DNA from: Arthrobacter cupressi
GTDB lineage: Bacteria; Actinomycetota; Actinomycetes; Actinomycetales; Micrococcaceae
Assembly (NCBI RefSeq): GCF_900099975.1
Contig: NZ_FNEI01000015.1
Span: 1 to 64,000, forward strand
Direction: 5' to 3'
DNA: 64,000 bases
Positions 25,792 through 34,686 of the stretch are shown here, one piece after another. A program made the translations under genes and the position numbers. Below the pieces are notes generated by a model. That model had not been told where the DNA came from. It saw nothing but the letters and a program-made list of their open reading frames with translations, and searched no databases. The stretch's first letter is position 1, and the number at the start of each line of letters is the position of its first letter.

Positions 25792-25845
25792 GCCGCCCGC
25801 CCTTTTCAATGAGGCAGCACCGCCGCTGCCGGAACAGAGGACCGA

Positions 25846-27306
25846 ATGAGCGTTACCGAACTCCACCAGAACTACATCGACGGCCAGTGGCGTCCGTCCT
25901 CGGCCGGAAAGACGTTCGCCAACACCAACCCGGCCAACACCAAGGACGTGCTGGGCCACTTCCCGGACTCCACCGCCCAGGACGCCCTGGATGCGGTCGG
26001 GGCCGCGGCAAAAGCGGGCAAGGGCTGGGAAGCGCTAGGCTCGATCAAGCGCGGGGACATCCTGTTCGCCGCAGCCGAGATCCTGTCCCGCCGCAAGGAG
26101 GAGCTGGCCGCTGCCGTCACCCGGGAACAGGGCAAGTGCCTGCGTGAATCCCGCGGCGAGGCTCAGCGGGCCATCGACATCCTGCGCTACATCGCGGGCG
26201 AAGGCCGCCGGCTTTCCGGCTCCACCCTCCCGGCCGACGAGCCGCGCACCCTGGCGATGACCTGGCGCAAGCCGATCGGCGTCGTCGCACTCATCACCCC
26301 ATGGAACTTCCCGCTCGCGATCCCGGTCTGGAAGATGGCACCCGCACTGCTCTCCGGGTGCACGGCGATCATCAAACCCTCGCCGCTGGCGCCGCTGACC
26401 TCGGCACTGCTGGTGGACATCTTCAATGAGGCCGGCGTGCCGGCGGGCGTGCTGAACCTGGTCCAGGGCGACCGCGAACCGGGTGAGGCCCTGTGCGAGC
26501 ACCCGGACGTCCGTGGCATCTCCTTCACCGGGTCTCTGCCGGTGGGCCTGTCCATCCAGAAGGCCGCCGCGCCGCGGCTCGCCCGCACGCAGCTCGAGCT
26601 GGGCGGCAAGAACGCCGTGATCGTGCTGGCCGACGCCGACCTCACCCTCGCTGCCAACGCCATCCTGTTGGGGGCCTTCGGGCAGGCGGGGCAGCGCTGC
26701 AGCGCCACGAGCCGTGTGGTGGTGGACCGCCGGGTCCGCGAAGAGCTGGTGGCCAAAGTGCTCGGCCGGATGGAGGAGCTGCGGATCGGCGACCCGACGG
26801 ACGAAGCCACGAAGCTCGGACCGGTGGTGAACCAGGAACGGCTGGACGCCTGCCTCGCGGCCATAGAACAGGCAAGGGCCGACGGCGCCACCGTCCGGAC
26901 GGGCGGTTCCCGCGCCACCGCCGGGGTACTCGCAGACGGCTACTTCATGGAGCCCACCCTGATCACCGACGTCGCACCGGATTCGGGACTGGCCACCGAG
27001 GAGGTGTTCGGCCCGGTGCTCTCCGTGATCGACGCCGAGAACTTCGGCCACGCCATGGAGATCTCCAACTCGGTGAAGTACGGCATGTCCGGGACCATTT
27101 TCACGAACAACCGGGCGCACGCCTACGACGCCCTGCAGAGTTTCGAGGCGGGCATGCTGCACGTCAACCGGCCCGGGGTGGGTGCCTGGCCGCACCTGCC
27201 GCACATGGGCGCGAAGCTCTCGCAGTACGGGGCGCCGGAGTGCTCCCCGGAGACCTGGGAGTTCTACATGGAATGGCGCTCGGCCTGCATCAGCTTTCCG
27301 GCCTGA
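25846..27306 (+). CDS. phnY: Aldehyde dehydrogenase, probable phosphonoacetaldehyde dehydrogenase
   Basis: 486 residues. Standard NAD(P)-dependent aldehyde dehydrogenase motifs: PWNFPLAIP, the general base Glu in LELGGKN (E251) and the nucleophile Cys in GQAGQRCSATS (C285), then EVFGPVLSV. Alone it would be called an ALDH superfamily member; the phosphonoacetaldehyde role is inferred from its position beside phosphonoacetate hydrolase, as with PhnY of Sinorhizobium meliloti, which oxidises phosphonoacetaldehyde to phosphonoacetate with NAD+. The C-terminus MEWRSACISFPA is unlike that of succinate-semialdehyde dehydrogenases. A GAGGA ribosome site precedes the ATG; 54 bases separate it from the transporter. 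Confidence 0.82.
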   Translation: MSVTELHQNYIDGQWRPSSAGKTFANTNPANTKDVLGHFPDSTAQDALDAVGAAAKAGKGWEALGSIKRGDILFAAAEILSRRKEELAAAVTREQGKCLRESRGEAQRAIDILRYIAGEGRRLSGSTLPADEPRTLAMTWRKPIGVVALITPWNFPLAIPVWKMAPALLSGCTAIIKPSPLAPLTSALLVDIFNEAGVPAGVLNLVQGDREPGEALCEHPDVRGISFTGSLPVGLSIQKAAAPRLARTQLELGGKNAVIVLADADLTLAANAILLGAFGQAGQRCSATSRVVVDRRVREELVAKVLGRMEELRIGDPTDEATKLGPVVNQERLDACLAAIEQARADGATVRTGGSRATAGVLADGYFMEPTLITDVAPDSGLATEEVFGPVLSVIDAENFGHAMEISNSVKYGMSGTIFTNNRAHAYDALQSFEAGMLHVNRPGVGAWPHLPHMGAKLSQYGAPECSPETWEFYMEWRSACISFPA

Positions 27307-27359
27307 GCCCCGTTGCCCATCACCGATCACGACGCCGGACCGTCAGTTAGCTTGTTCCC

Positions 27360-28259
27360 ATGCATTTGAGCATCCAGAGCCTGCGAATCTTCGTCACCGT
27401 TGCAGAGGCGGGCAGCATCTCCGCTGCTGCCCGCCTCCTGTACATGAGCCAGCCGTCTGTTTCGGCCCATGTGCGGAGCCTGGAGACCTCGCTCGCGGCG
27501 CATCTGCTGGACCGCGGACCGGCCGGGACCACTCTGACTCCGGCCGGCGCGGTGCTGGCCGACCACGCCCGGCGGATCCTCGGCATCCTGGAGGAGGTGG
27601 ATGGCGAGGTTGCGGCGGCGCAGGGACAGGCGGACCGGAAGCTTTCGGTGGCAGGCACGAGCACCCTGGGGTCCTATCTCCTCCCCCGGGTGCTCAGCCG
27701 CTTCCTCGCGGAGAACGAAACGGTGCGGACGGAACTGCGCGTCGGCAACGCCGAGAAGGTGGCCGAATGGATCATCAACCGCGAGGTCAGCCTGGCCATC
27801 TGCGCCGGGCAGGTGGACCACGAACAGCTCGAATGCACCGAGATCTTCGACGAGGCCCTCATCCTCGCCGCCGGCAGGGCACATCCGCTGGCCGGGCGTT
27901 CCCTCACCCCGGAGGATCTGGCCGGGCAGCGGTTCCTGCTCCGCGAAATCGGCTCCTCCACCCGGCTGGACCAGGACCAGGCCCTGGCCGACTGGGGCCT
28001 CAAAGACTCACCCAGCTGGACCATCTGGAGCGCCGAGGCAGCCCGCGAATCCGTGCGGGCAGGCCTTGGCCTGGCCCTCATTTCCGAACATGTGGTGGCC
28101 CAGGACCTGCGCTCCGGCGAGCTGGTCCGCCTCAGGATCAACCCGGCACCCCGCCGTCGTCCGGTCACCCTGGTCCGCATGGCGGACCAGCCGCTCACCC
28201 CGGTGGAGCAGCGGTTCGTCGAGTTGGTCAGCACCATCAAGGCGTGGCCGCTGGGCTGA
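27360..28259 (+). CDS. LysR family transcriptional regulator of the phosphonate cluster
   Basis: 299 residues starting MHLSIQSLRIFVTVAEAGSI, with the HTH helices SAAARLLYMSQPSVSAHVRS and a C-terminal periplasmic-binding-like effector domain. LysR regulators are regular partners of phosphonoacetate hydrolase genes (PhnR in Pseudomonas), activating in response to phosphonoacetate rather than phosphate starvation. It sits inside the cluster on the same strand, 53 bases after phnY. No Shine-Dalgarno is evident before its ATG, so it may be translated leaderless or weakly. Confidence 0.9.
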   Translation: MHLSIQSLRIFVTVAEAGSISAAARLLYMSQPSVSAHVRSLETSLAAHLLDRGPAGTTLTPAGAVLADHARRILGILEEVDGEVAAAQGQADRKLSVAGTSTLGSYLLPRVLSRFLAENETVRTELRVGNAEKVAEWIINREVSLAICAGQVDHEQLECTEIFDEALILAAGRAHPLAGRSLTPEDLAGQRFLLREIGSSTRLDQDQALADWGLKDSPSWTIWSAEAARESVRAGLGLALISEHVVAQDLRSGELVRLRINPAPRRRPVTLVRMADQPLTPVEQRFVELVSTIKAWPLG

Positions 28260-28315
28260 TCCCCACCGGCCAGCCGCACCACGCAGACCCATCACGCAGC
28301 ACGAAAGGACGCACC

Positions 28316-29431
28316 ATGAACACATCCAACACGGACCTGATCGTCGTCGGCGCCGGTATCGTCGGCCTGGCGCATGCCTTCGAGGCGCACCGAAGGGGCT
28401 ACACGGTGCGGATCATCGAACGCGACGCCCGGCCCAACGGAGCCTCGATCCGGAACTTCGGGCACTGCTGCATCACCGCCCAGGACGGCGGTCTCCTGGA
28501 CACGGCCTACCGTTCCCGCGAGGGCTGGCTGGCCGCGGCGAAGTCCGTGGGGTTCTGGGCCCCGGAGGCCGGCGCCTACGTGGTGGCCCGCAGCGCCGCC
28601 GAACAGCGGGTGCTGGATGAACTCAACAGCAAGCGCGGCAACGACGCCGTCCAGCTGCTTACCGCCGGCGAACTCCGGTCCGTGCTCGGCGGGAACCCGG
28701 ACCCCGCGATCGTGGGCGGCGCCCACCTGCCCGCTGACCTGCGCGTGGACCCCCGCACCACAGCGGGCGAGATCGCCGGCTGGCTGCAGGACCAGGCCGG
28801 CGTCGAGATCGAATGGAACACCTCGGTGCGGGACATCCGGGACGGCACCGTGTCCACCAGCCGCGGCGACTTCCAGGCGCAAAAGGTGCTGGTCTGCGTG
28901 GGGCATGACATGGATTACCTCTTCCCCGAACTGGCCGCCCGCTACCAGGTGCAGCGCTGCGCCCTGCAGATGGCCCTGGCCCCGGCGCCGGCCGGCTACA
29001 GCCTGGACGCGGCGGTCCTCACCGGCACCTCGATGACCCGCTACGACGGCTTCACGGCGATGCCCGGCGCGGAGGCGGTGCGCAGGGAAATCTACGGGCA
29101 CAGCCCGGAACTGATCGACATGGTGGCCAACGTCATGTTCACGCGGCGCCCGGACGGCAGCCTCATCCTGGGCGACAGCCACGTGTACGGGCAGACGATC
29201 GGGCCGTTCCAGGACGAGTGGTGGACCTCGCGCCTCGTGGACGAGATCGCCAGGATCCTGGGCACGAAGCTGCAGGTCACCCAACGCTGGCAGGGCGTCT
29301 ACGCCAGCAGCCCGCTGACTTCATTGCTGGTGGAGGACGTGGATCCGCGGACCAAGGTGGTCACCGTGACCTCCGGGATCGGCATGACCATGTCCTTCGG
29401 CATCGCGGCGGAGACGGTCGACTCGCTCTAG
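28316..29431 (+). CDS. TIGR03364-type FAD oxidoreductase, PbfD-like (N-methyl-)aminoethylphosphonate oxidase
   Basis: 371 residues from the ATG at 28316, preceded by AAAGGA. The Rossmann FAD motif GAGIVG is at residues 12-17; ERDARPNGASIRNFGHC follows, the conserved flavin-contact region of the phosphonate-associated oxidases (TIGR03364). The fold is that of glycine oxidase/DadA. Characterised members (PbfD) oxidatively deaminate N-monomethyl-aminoethylphosphonate and more slowly aminoethylphosphonate, giving phosphonoacetaldehyde and H2O2. Here it would feed the dehydrogenase and then PhnA. No PhnW transaminase lies nearby, so this enzyme is the only visible entry step. Exact substrate is inference from the family. 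Confidence 0.82.
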   Translation: MNTSNTDLIVVGAGIVGLAHAFEAHRRGYTVRIIERDARPNGASIRNFGHCCITAQDGGLLDTAYRSREGWLAAAKSVGFWAPEAGAYVVARSAAEQRVLDELNSKRGNDAVQLLTAGELRSVLGGNPDPAIVGGAHLPADLRVDPRTTAGEIAGWLQDQAGVEIEWNTSVRDIRDGTVSTSRGDFQAQKVLVCVGHDMDYLFPELAARYQVQRCALQMALAPAPAGYSLDAAVLTGTSMTRYDGFTAMPGAEAVRREIYGHSPELIDMVANVMFTRRPDGSLILGDSHVYGQTIGPFQDEWWTSRLVDEIARILGTKLQVTQRWQGVYASSPLTSLLVEDVDPRTKVVTVTSGIGMTMSFGIAAETVDSL

Positions 29432-29503
29432 TTTCCGGTGCCGGAGTTCCGATGCCCGACGGCGGATTCGGGTGCCGCTGAAAGTTCGGGTAAGCTTGTC
29501 GTC

Positions 29504-29591
29504 GGCCCCTCATGTGGCGTCATCCTGTTGAACTCCCCCAGGACCGGAAGGTAGCAAGGGTAGATGGGCTCTGGCGGGTGCATGAGGGGTC
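29504..29591 (+). ncRNA. ffs: Signal recognition particle RNA (bacterial small SRP, 4.5S)
   Basis: GGCCCCTCATG at the 5' end pairs with CATGAGGGGTC at the 3' end. In between lies the conserved GTTGAACTCCCCCAGGACCG, the apical GGAAGGTAGCAAGG loop with its purine-rich asymmetric internal loop, and GGGCTCTGGCGGG. This is helix 8 of SRP RNA, which binds Ffh during membrane protein targeting. Its place directly upstream of dnaX is the usual one in actinobacteria. Ends are approximate to a few bases. Confidence 0.93.
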
Positions 29592-29631
29592 ACTTACTTT
29601 AAATGTCAGTCCCTACCGCTAGGTTTCCCCT

Positions 29632-32600
29632 GTGACTGTTACTACTGCCCTTTACCGCAGATACCGCCCGGATTCGTTCGCGGACGTTATCGGGCAGGAA
29701 CATGTCACCGAGCCGCTCATGACGGCGCTGCGCAAGAACCGCGTCAACCACGCCTACCTCTTCTCCGGCCCGCGCGGCTGCGGCAAGACCACCTCCGCCC
29801 GCATCCTGGCCCGCTGCCTCAACTGCGCCGAAGGCCCCACGGACACGCCCTGCGGCAAGTGCAACAGCTGCATCGAGCTCGCCCGCGGCGGCTCCGGCTC
29901 CCTTGACGTCATCGAGATCGACGCCGCCAGCCACGGCGGTGTGGACGACGCCCGCGACCTCCGCGAACGCGCCACCTTCGCCCCGGTGCGGGACCGCTAC
30001 AAGATCTTCATCATCGACGAAGCCCACATGGTCACCTCGGCCGGCTTTAACGCGCTCCTGAAAATCGTCGAGGAGCCGCCGGAACACATCAAGTTCATCT
30101 TCGCCACCACGGAGCCGGACAAGGTCATCGGCACCATCCGCTCCCGCACGCACCATTACCCCTTCCGGCTGGTACCGCCGGAACCGCTCATGGCCTACCT
30201 CGAGCAGCTCTGCGCCGCCGAGAACGTCCCTGTGGCGCCCGGCGTGCTGTCGCTCGTGATCCGGGCAGGCGGCGGCTCCGTCCGTGACTCCTTGTCCGTC
30301 CTGGACCAGCTCATGGCCGGCGCCGGGAGCAACGGACTGGACTACGAGCTCGCCGTCGCGCTCCTCGGCTACACGCACGCTTCGCTGCTGGACGACGTCG
30401 TCGAGGCTGTCGCCGCCGGCGACGCCGCCACGGTGTTCCGCGCGGTGGACCGCGTCATCCAGACCGGGCACGATCCCCGCCGCTTCGTCGAGGACCTCCT
30501 GGAGCGCTTCCGGGACCTCATCATCGTCCAGGCCATGCCGGAAAGCGCCCGCGCCATCCTCCGCGGCATGCCGGAGGACCAGATCGCCCGCATGCAGGGC
30601 CAGGCGAAGGCCCTGGGTGCCGCCGAACTTTCCCGCGCGGCGGACGTCACCAACACCGCGCTTACGGAGATGACCGGCGCAACCTCGCCGCGCCTGCACC
30701 TTGAGCTGCTGTGCGCACGCATCCTGCTGCCCGGCGCCGAACAGACCGAACGCGGCATCGCCGCCCGGATCGACCGTGTGGAGCGGCGCCTCAGCTACGG
30801 CGGTGCGGTGCCCGGCGAGCCTGTCGGAGGCGGCGCAGCTGTGCCGCCCGCGCCGGCAGCCCCGGCGGTTCCGGCGGTTCCCGCAGCCCCGGCGGTTCCG
30901 GCGGTTCAGAGTCCGACGCCGGAACCCGTCCAGGTGCCGGCCGCAGCGGCCGCTCCGCCCAGGCCGGTGGAACCCGCTGGAGTGGAACCCGCTCCGGGGA
31001 ACCCTGCCCCTGTAGCCTCCTCCGATACCGGCTCCGCGGCTCCGGCCAAGAGCCAGATCTCGGCGCCCCGGGTTACGACGAACGACTGGCCCGTCGAGGA
31101 CAAGCCGCAGGCTCCTGCCGCCCCGGCTGCGCCGGCTGCTGCTACGCCCCAGGCGCCCCAGGCACCTGTTTCTGCCCCGGCTCCGGCGGCCGCGCCGCTT
31201 GCAGAGCCGTCTGCTGCCCCGGCCAGTGCCCCCGCCGGTGGTGCCGACGTCGAGGTGATCCGCCGTGCCTGGCAGGACATCCTGCAGACGCTGAGCAAGA
31301 TCAAACGCAGCAGCTGGGCCCTGGTGGGTGCCAATGCGCAGGTGGCGCGTTTCGACGGGCAAACACTGGTGCTGTCGTTCACCACCGAGGGCCTGTCCTC
31401 CGCGTTCAGCCGTGCCGACCATGCCGAAAACCTGCGGCAGGCGATTCACAAGACCATCGGCATTGACTGCCAGATCACCGCCACGGCAGGCGCCAACGGT
31501 TCGGGGAGCTCTGCGCCAAACCCAAAAGCACCGGCTAGCCCGGAAGCCCTGGCACAAGCGCCGGCGGCCCCGGCCGCCGTGCCCGCTGCGCCCGCTGCTT
31601 CCGCTGCGCCCGCGACCCCCGCAGCTCCGGCGGTTCCCGCCGTGTCCGAGGTGGACACCGCCTGGGGTCTCGCACCTGCGGGCGGTTCCCCAACCCATGA
31701 CGCACCCGCCCAGGCTTCCCCCGCCATTCCGGAACCGGGAGCTGTTCGCGTACCCCCCGGGCAGCCCTCTGCTGTAAGCTCCCCGGAAACGCCCGCCGCC
31801 CCGGCCGAGGAATCCGGGCACGTCGGAAATCCCGCGCAGGCTGGCGCCGTAACGTCGTTGGCAGGACAGGCCGCCCAGCCGGCCTCCGAAGGGCCGGCCT
31901 CCGAAGACTACTCCTACTCCGACGACGACTGGGCACCTCCGCGCGACGAGGACGCCCCGCCGCTCGACGAAGAGCCTCCCATGGACTGGGTGCCGCCGTC
32001 GGATTCCGGCTGGCAGTCCGCGCCCCCGGAGGCCGCAGCACCGGCACCGGCAGCTGACGCGGCGCCGGCAACGGACCCAGCGCCGATGCCCGCCGGCGCA
32101 GCCGCCGCAAGCCCTCAGGTCGCGGCCGGCCCCGACACCTCGAACGATCCGTGGTCGCGCGCAGTAGAGCAATCGCCCGGCTCCTGGATTGTGGGCACCA
32201 CCAGCAATGTGGGCGCGCATGTTGCGGCTGTTTCCACACAGACAGCCGTTCCGGAGCTGGATGCACACAACAGCAGCTCCGGCGCCGCGGCGTACGAGAC
32301 GGCACCTGCGTACGAGCCCGCCGCCGCGCAGGCGCCGGCACAGGCCGCGCAACAGGCGTCCGCCCAGCAGCCACAGGCCCAGCAGCCACAGGCCCAGCAG
32401 GCCCACGCCCCGGTCCCCGCACCGGCGACCAGCTGGGCCACGGTTCCGGCACCCACCCCGGCGGAAACCACAGCCCTCACCCCCGGCAAGCAGAGCCTCT
32501 ACCAGCGGCTTTCAAACAGCCCGGAGGCGATGGCCGGACGGATCCAGGTCCCCGCGCGGGCGGCGGCCGCAACGGCCACCATGGTGGAGGACATCCCGAG

Positions 32601-32721
32601 CGCGGATGACGAAACCATCGAGGAATCGGGCGTGTTTGGCCGGGCCGCCGTCGAGCGTATTCTGGGCGGGAGACTCCTGGAAGAGCGTTCGCTGGACGGC
32701 ACTCCCCTGATGCGCCGCTGA
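29632..32721 (+). CDS. dnaX: DNA polymerase III subunits gamma/tau
   Basis: 1029 residues from a GTG, starting with the classic LYRRYRPDSFADVIGQEHV. Walker A is GPRGCGKTT (residues 46-54), the zinc module has four Cys between residues 65 and 80 (CGKCNSC at its end), Walker B is FIIDEAHM and the sensor I region FIFATTEPDKV. It is the clamp-loader ATPase that dimerises the replicase. After about residue 400 comes a very long Pro/Ala-rich linker, a folded DnaE-binding domain around 540-625 and a further Ala/Pro/Gln-rich stretch; the size is larger than the 700-900 usual in actinobacteria. No clear frameshift signal is seen. Confidence 0.96.
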   Translation: MTVTTALYRRYRPDSFADVIGQEHVTEPLMTALRKNRVNHAYLFSGPRGCGKTTSARILARCLNCAEGPTDTPCGKCNSCIELARGGSGSLDVIEIDAASHGGVDDARDLRERATFAPVRDRYKIFIIDEAHMVTSAGFNALLKIVEEPPEHIKFIFATTEPDKVIGTIRSRTHHYPFRLVPPEPLMAYLEQLCAAENVPVAPGVLSLVIRAGGGSVRDSLSVLDQLMAGAGSNGLDYELAVALLGYTHASLLDDVVEAVAAGDAATVFRAVDRVIQTGHDPRRFVEDLLERFRDLIIVQAMPESARAILRGMPEDQIARMQGQAKALGAAELSRAADVTNTALTEMTGATSPRLHLELLCARILLPGAEQTERGIAARIDRVERRLSYGGAVPGEPVGGGAAVPPAPAAPAVPAVPAAPAVPAVQSPTPEPVQVPAAAAAPPRPVEPAGVEPAPGNPAPVASSDTGSAAPAKSQISAPRVTTNDWPVEDKPQAPAAPAAPAAATPQAPQAPVSAPAPAAAPLAEPSAAPASAPAGGADVEVIRRAWQDILQTLSKIKRSSWALVGANAQVARFDGQTLVLSFTTEGLSSAFSRADHAENLRQAIHKTIGIDCQITATAGANGSGSSAPNPKAPASPEALAQAPAAPAAVPAAPAASAAPATPAAPAVPAVSEVDTAWGLAPAGGSPTHDAPAQASPAIPEPGAVRVPPGQPSAVSSPETPAAPAEESGHVGNPAQAGAVTSLAGQAAQPASEGPASEDYSYSDDDWAPPRDEDAPPLDEEPPMDWVPPSDSGWQSAPPEAAAPAPAADAAPATDPAPMPAGAAAASPQVAAGPDTSNDPWSRAVEQSPGSWIVGTTSNVGAHVAAVSTQTAVPELDAHNSSSGAAAYETAPAYEPAAAQAPAQAAQQASAQQPQAQQPQAQQAHAPVPAPATSWATVPAPTPAETTALTPGKQSLYQRLSNSPEAMAGRIQVPARAAAATATMVEDIPSADDETIEESGVFGRAAVERILGGRLLEERSLDGTPLMRR

Positions 32722-32748
32722 CGCCATCGGTCGACGTCCGCCACGGAC

Positions 32749-32789
32749 AACGCCACCGGGCATCAACGCCACTGAGCTATAAACGCCAC
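32749..32789 (+). repeat. Three short direct repeats before recR
   Basis: AACGCCAC occurs at 32749, 32765 and 32782 (spacing 16 and 17 bases) in the 86-base gap between dnaX and recR, the last two as AACGCCACTGA. They may be chance duplications or a binding array; no promoter can be assigned. Confidence 0.5.
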
Positions 32790-32807
32790 TGAACAAACGA
32801 GGACATT

Positions 32808-33407
32808 GTGTACGAAGGTGCAGTTCAAGAGCTGATCGACGAGCTCGGCCGGCTCCCCGGCGTCGGGCCGAAGTCGGCTCAGCGCCTCGCCTTCCATATC
32901 CTTGAGGCCGACCCCGAGGACATGAAGCGCCTGGTGGCCGCCATCACCACCGTCAAGGAACGGGTGAAGTTCTGCACCGTGTGTGGAAACGTCACCGAGC
33001 AGGAAATGTGCAACATCTGCCGCGACCCGCGCCGGGATCCTTCAGTGATCTGCGTGGTGGAGGAATCCAAGGACGTGCTCGCCGTGGAACGGACCCGGTC
33101 CTTCCGCGGCCGGTACCACGTGCTCGGCGGCGCCATCAACCCGATCGCGGGCATCGGTCCCGAGCAGCTGCGGATCCGTGAACTCCTCACGCGGCTCAAC
33201 GACGGCGAGATCCAGGAAATCATCATCGCCACCGACCCCAACCTCGAGGGTGAAGCCACCGCCACCTATCTGGCCCGCATGCTGAAATCCATCGGAATCA
33301 CGGTGACCCGTCTCGCCTCGGGCCTGCCGGTTGGCGGTGACCTGGAATACGCGGATGAGGTCACCTTGGGCCGCGCCTTCGAAGGCCGCCGCAACGCCCT
33401 GTCCTGA
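32808..33407 (+). CDS. recR: Recombination mediator protein RecR
   Basis: 199 residues from a GTG with GAGGAC just upstream. [19 protein letters not shown] is the helix-hairpin-helix, [17 protein letters not shown] the C4 zinc finger, and [15 protein letters not shown] opens the Toprim domain. RecR with RecO (and RecF) loads RecA at gaps coated by SSB. It follows dnaX directly, the standard arrangement, and is probably cotranscribed. Full length for the family (about 200 residues). Confidence 0.96.
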   Translation: MYEGAVQELIDELGRLPGVGPKSAQRLAFHILEADPEDMKRLVAAITTVKERVKFCTVCGNVTEQEMCNICRDPRRDPSVICVVEESKDVLAVERTRSFRGRYHVLGGAINPIAGIGPEQLRIRELLTRLNDGEIQEIIIATDPNLEGEATATYLARMLKSIGITVTRLASGLPVGGDLEYADEVTLGRAFEGRRNALS

Positions 33408-33444
33408 ACCGGATGCCCGCAGCTCCCGGCGGTGGGGAGGAACT

Positions 33445-34680
33445 TTACGTTCGTGCCCGACGGCGGCCCGCCAGTGCGCCGGCTGCCGTCACCGCCGCGG
33501 CGGTCCCCAGTTGTCCGGCGATTCCAATAACAGATAGCGGGAACCCGGGCTGGACCTCGTCGCTGGGCACCCCGTTGATACAGGCCACGTCCCACACCGG
33601 ACCTTCCGTGGAGCGCTGCAGCGAGGCCAGCACCCAGCCCGCATCACCGCCGGTTGGCACCTGCCCCGAGGCAAGGGCCCAGTAGAGCACCGCCGGATTT
33701 CCCGCGGTGAGCCACATGACGTGTTCGCTGTGCAGCACGGTTTCGCTGCGCACCGGCTGCCCGATGCATTCGTAGGCGAGGTACCGGCCGGAGTTGTCGC
33801 GCTCCACGTTCACGGGAATGGATGTCCGCTCAGTGACCAGTGTTCCCGGCAACAGCATGAACGCAGCCGCGAAGTTCCCGACGGCGAACGCGCACAGCAC
33901 CAGCACGGTCAGCATGGCTCCCGCAAGCCGCGCCCGGAACAGTGCCCGGAATCCGATGCCCACCAGGGCGAAGACCCCCACCTCGAAGAGCACCAAGAGC
34001 ACAGCCAGGAACTCCAGTCCCGGCGGCGCGGGAATGGCATCCACTGGGGTCTCCGGCAACCCGGAACCGGGATCCACGGAGTACTCGACGCTGCCCGGCC
34101 CGCCCAGCACCGCGCGGGCCCCCAGGAGAAGCCCGACGCTGAGCACGGCCAGCGCACTTCCCCGCAGGAGGCACGCCAACAGGCGGACCGGGAACGTCAG
34201 CGCAGCCGGCCCGCCGCGGGTGAAGCCCCATAGGGAGCCAAGGATGGCCGCCGCCAAGGACAACGCGCCGCCGGTCAGGAGGTACAAGACCAGGGGCGGC
34301 GGCTTCTCCTCGCCTTGGACACCGAACCATCCCAGGAGGAGGTAGGCCGTCATGCCGGCCGCAGCCACCGCGGCAGCGAGAAGCGCCCAAAAAGAAACCT
34401 TGGCAAAGGACGCCGCGGCATCGGCCCAGGCCGCGCGGACAGCAGCGGCCGCCGAGATCCGGAACGGCACCGGGGCCGGGCCGCCGTCATCCTCCTCTGA
34501 CGCCGGACGGCCCGGACCGCTTGGGCCGCCCGGACCGCTCGGACCATTTGGACCGCCCGGTCGGCCCCGGTAGCCCGGACCCAGCCGGTCATGACCGCCG
34601 GCCGCCCCGCCGTCGTCGAACACGTCCCGGCCGATCTGCTCGTACCGTGGCTCGTCCTCGGACGGATGCGCGGCGGCCAT
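33445..34680 (-). CDS. ABC-exporter-linked membrane protein, paralogue of the adjacent permease
   Basis: 411 residues. The first 70 residues are cytoplasmic and Gly/Pro-rich (GPSGPGGPSGPGRP); then six or so membrane helices follow. The segment YECIGQPVRSETVLHSEHVMWLTAGNP, quoted in part as YECIGQPVRSETVL and MWLTAGNP, mirrors YVCEGPLVEQDVL and AWLLALNP in the neighbouring permease, so the two are distant paralogues and may form a heterodimeric channel. It is the last gene of a three-gene minus-strand unit (ATPase, permease, this gene), six bases after the permease. Substrate unknown. Confidence 0.7.
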   Translation of the reverse strand: MAAAHPSEDEPRYEQIGRDVFDDGGAAGGHDRLGPGYRGRPGGPNGPSGPGGPSGPGRPASEEDDGGPAPVPFRISAAAAVRAAWADAAASFAKVSFWALLAAAVAAAGMTAYLLLGWFGVQGEEKPPPLVLYLLTGGALSLAAAILGSLWGFTRGGPAALTFPVRLLACLLRGSALAVLSVGLLLGARAVLGGPGSVEYSVDPGSGLPETPVDAIPAPPGLEFLAVLLVLFEVGVFALVGIGFRALFRARLAGAMLTVLVLCAFAVGNFAAAFMLLPGTLVTERTSIPVNVERDNSGRYLAYECIGQPVRSETVLHSEHVMWLTAGNPAVLYWALASGQVPTGGDAGWVLASLQRSTEGPVWDVACINGVPSDEVQPGFPLSVIGIAGQLGTAAAVTAAGALAGRRRART

Positions 34681-34686
34681 GGCGGT

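Noticed and set aside
29599..32406. A 935-codon open frame on the minus strand opposite dnaX
   Set aside because: Gly/Arg-rich translation without any domain; shadow of the Pro/Ala-rich dnaX linker.
29632..32721. Programmed frameshift making a short gamma form of DnaX
   Set aside because: No run of A residues followed by a suitable stem was found near the end of the ATPase domain.
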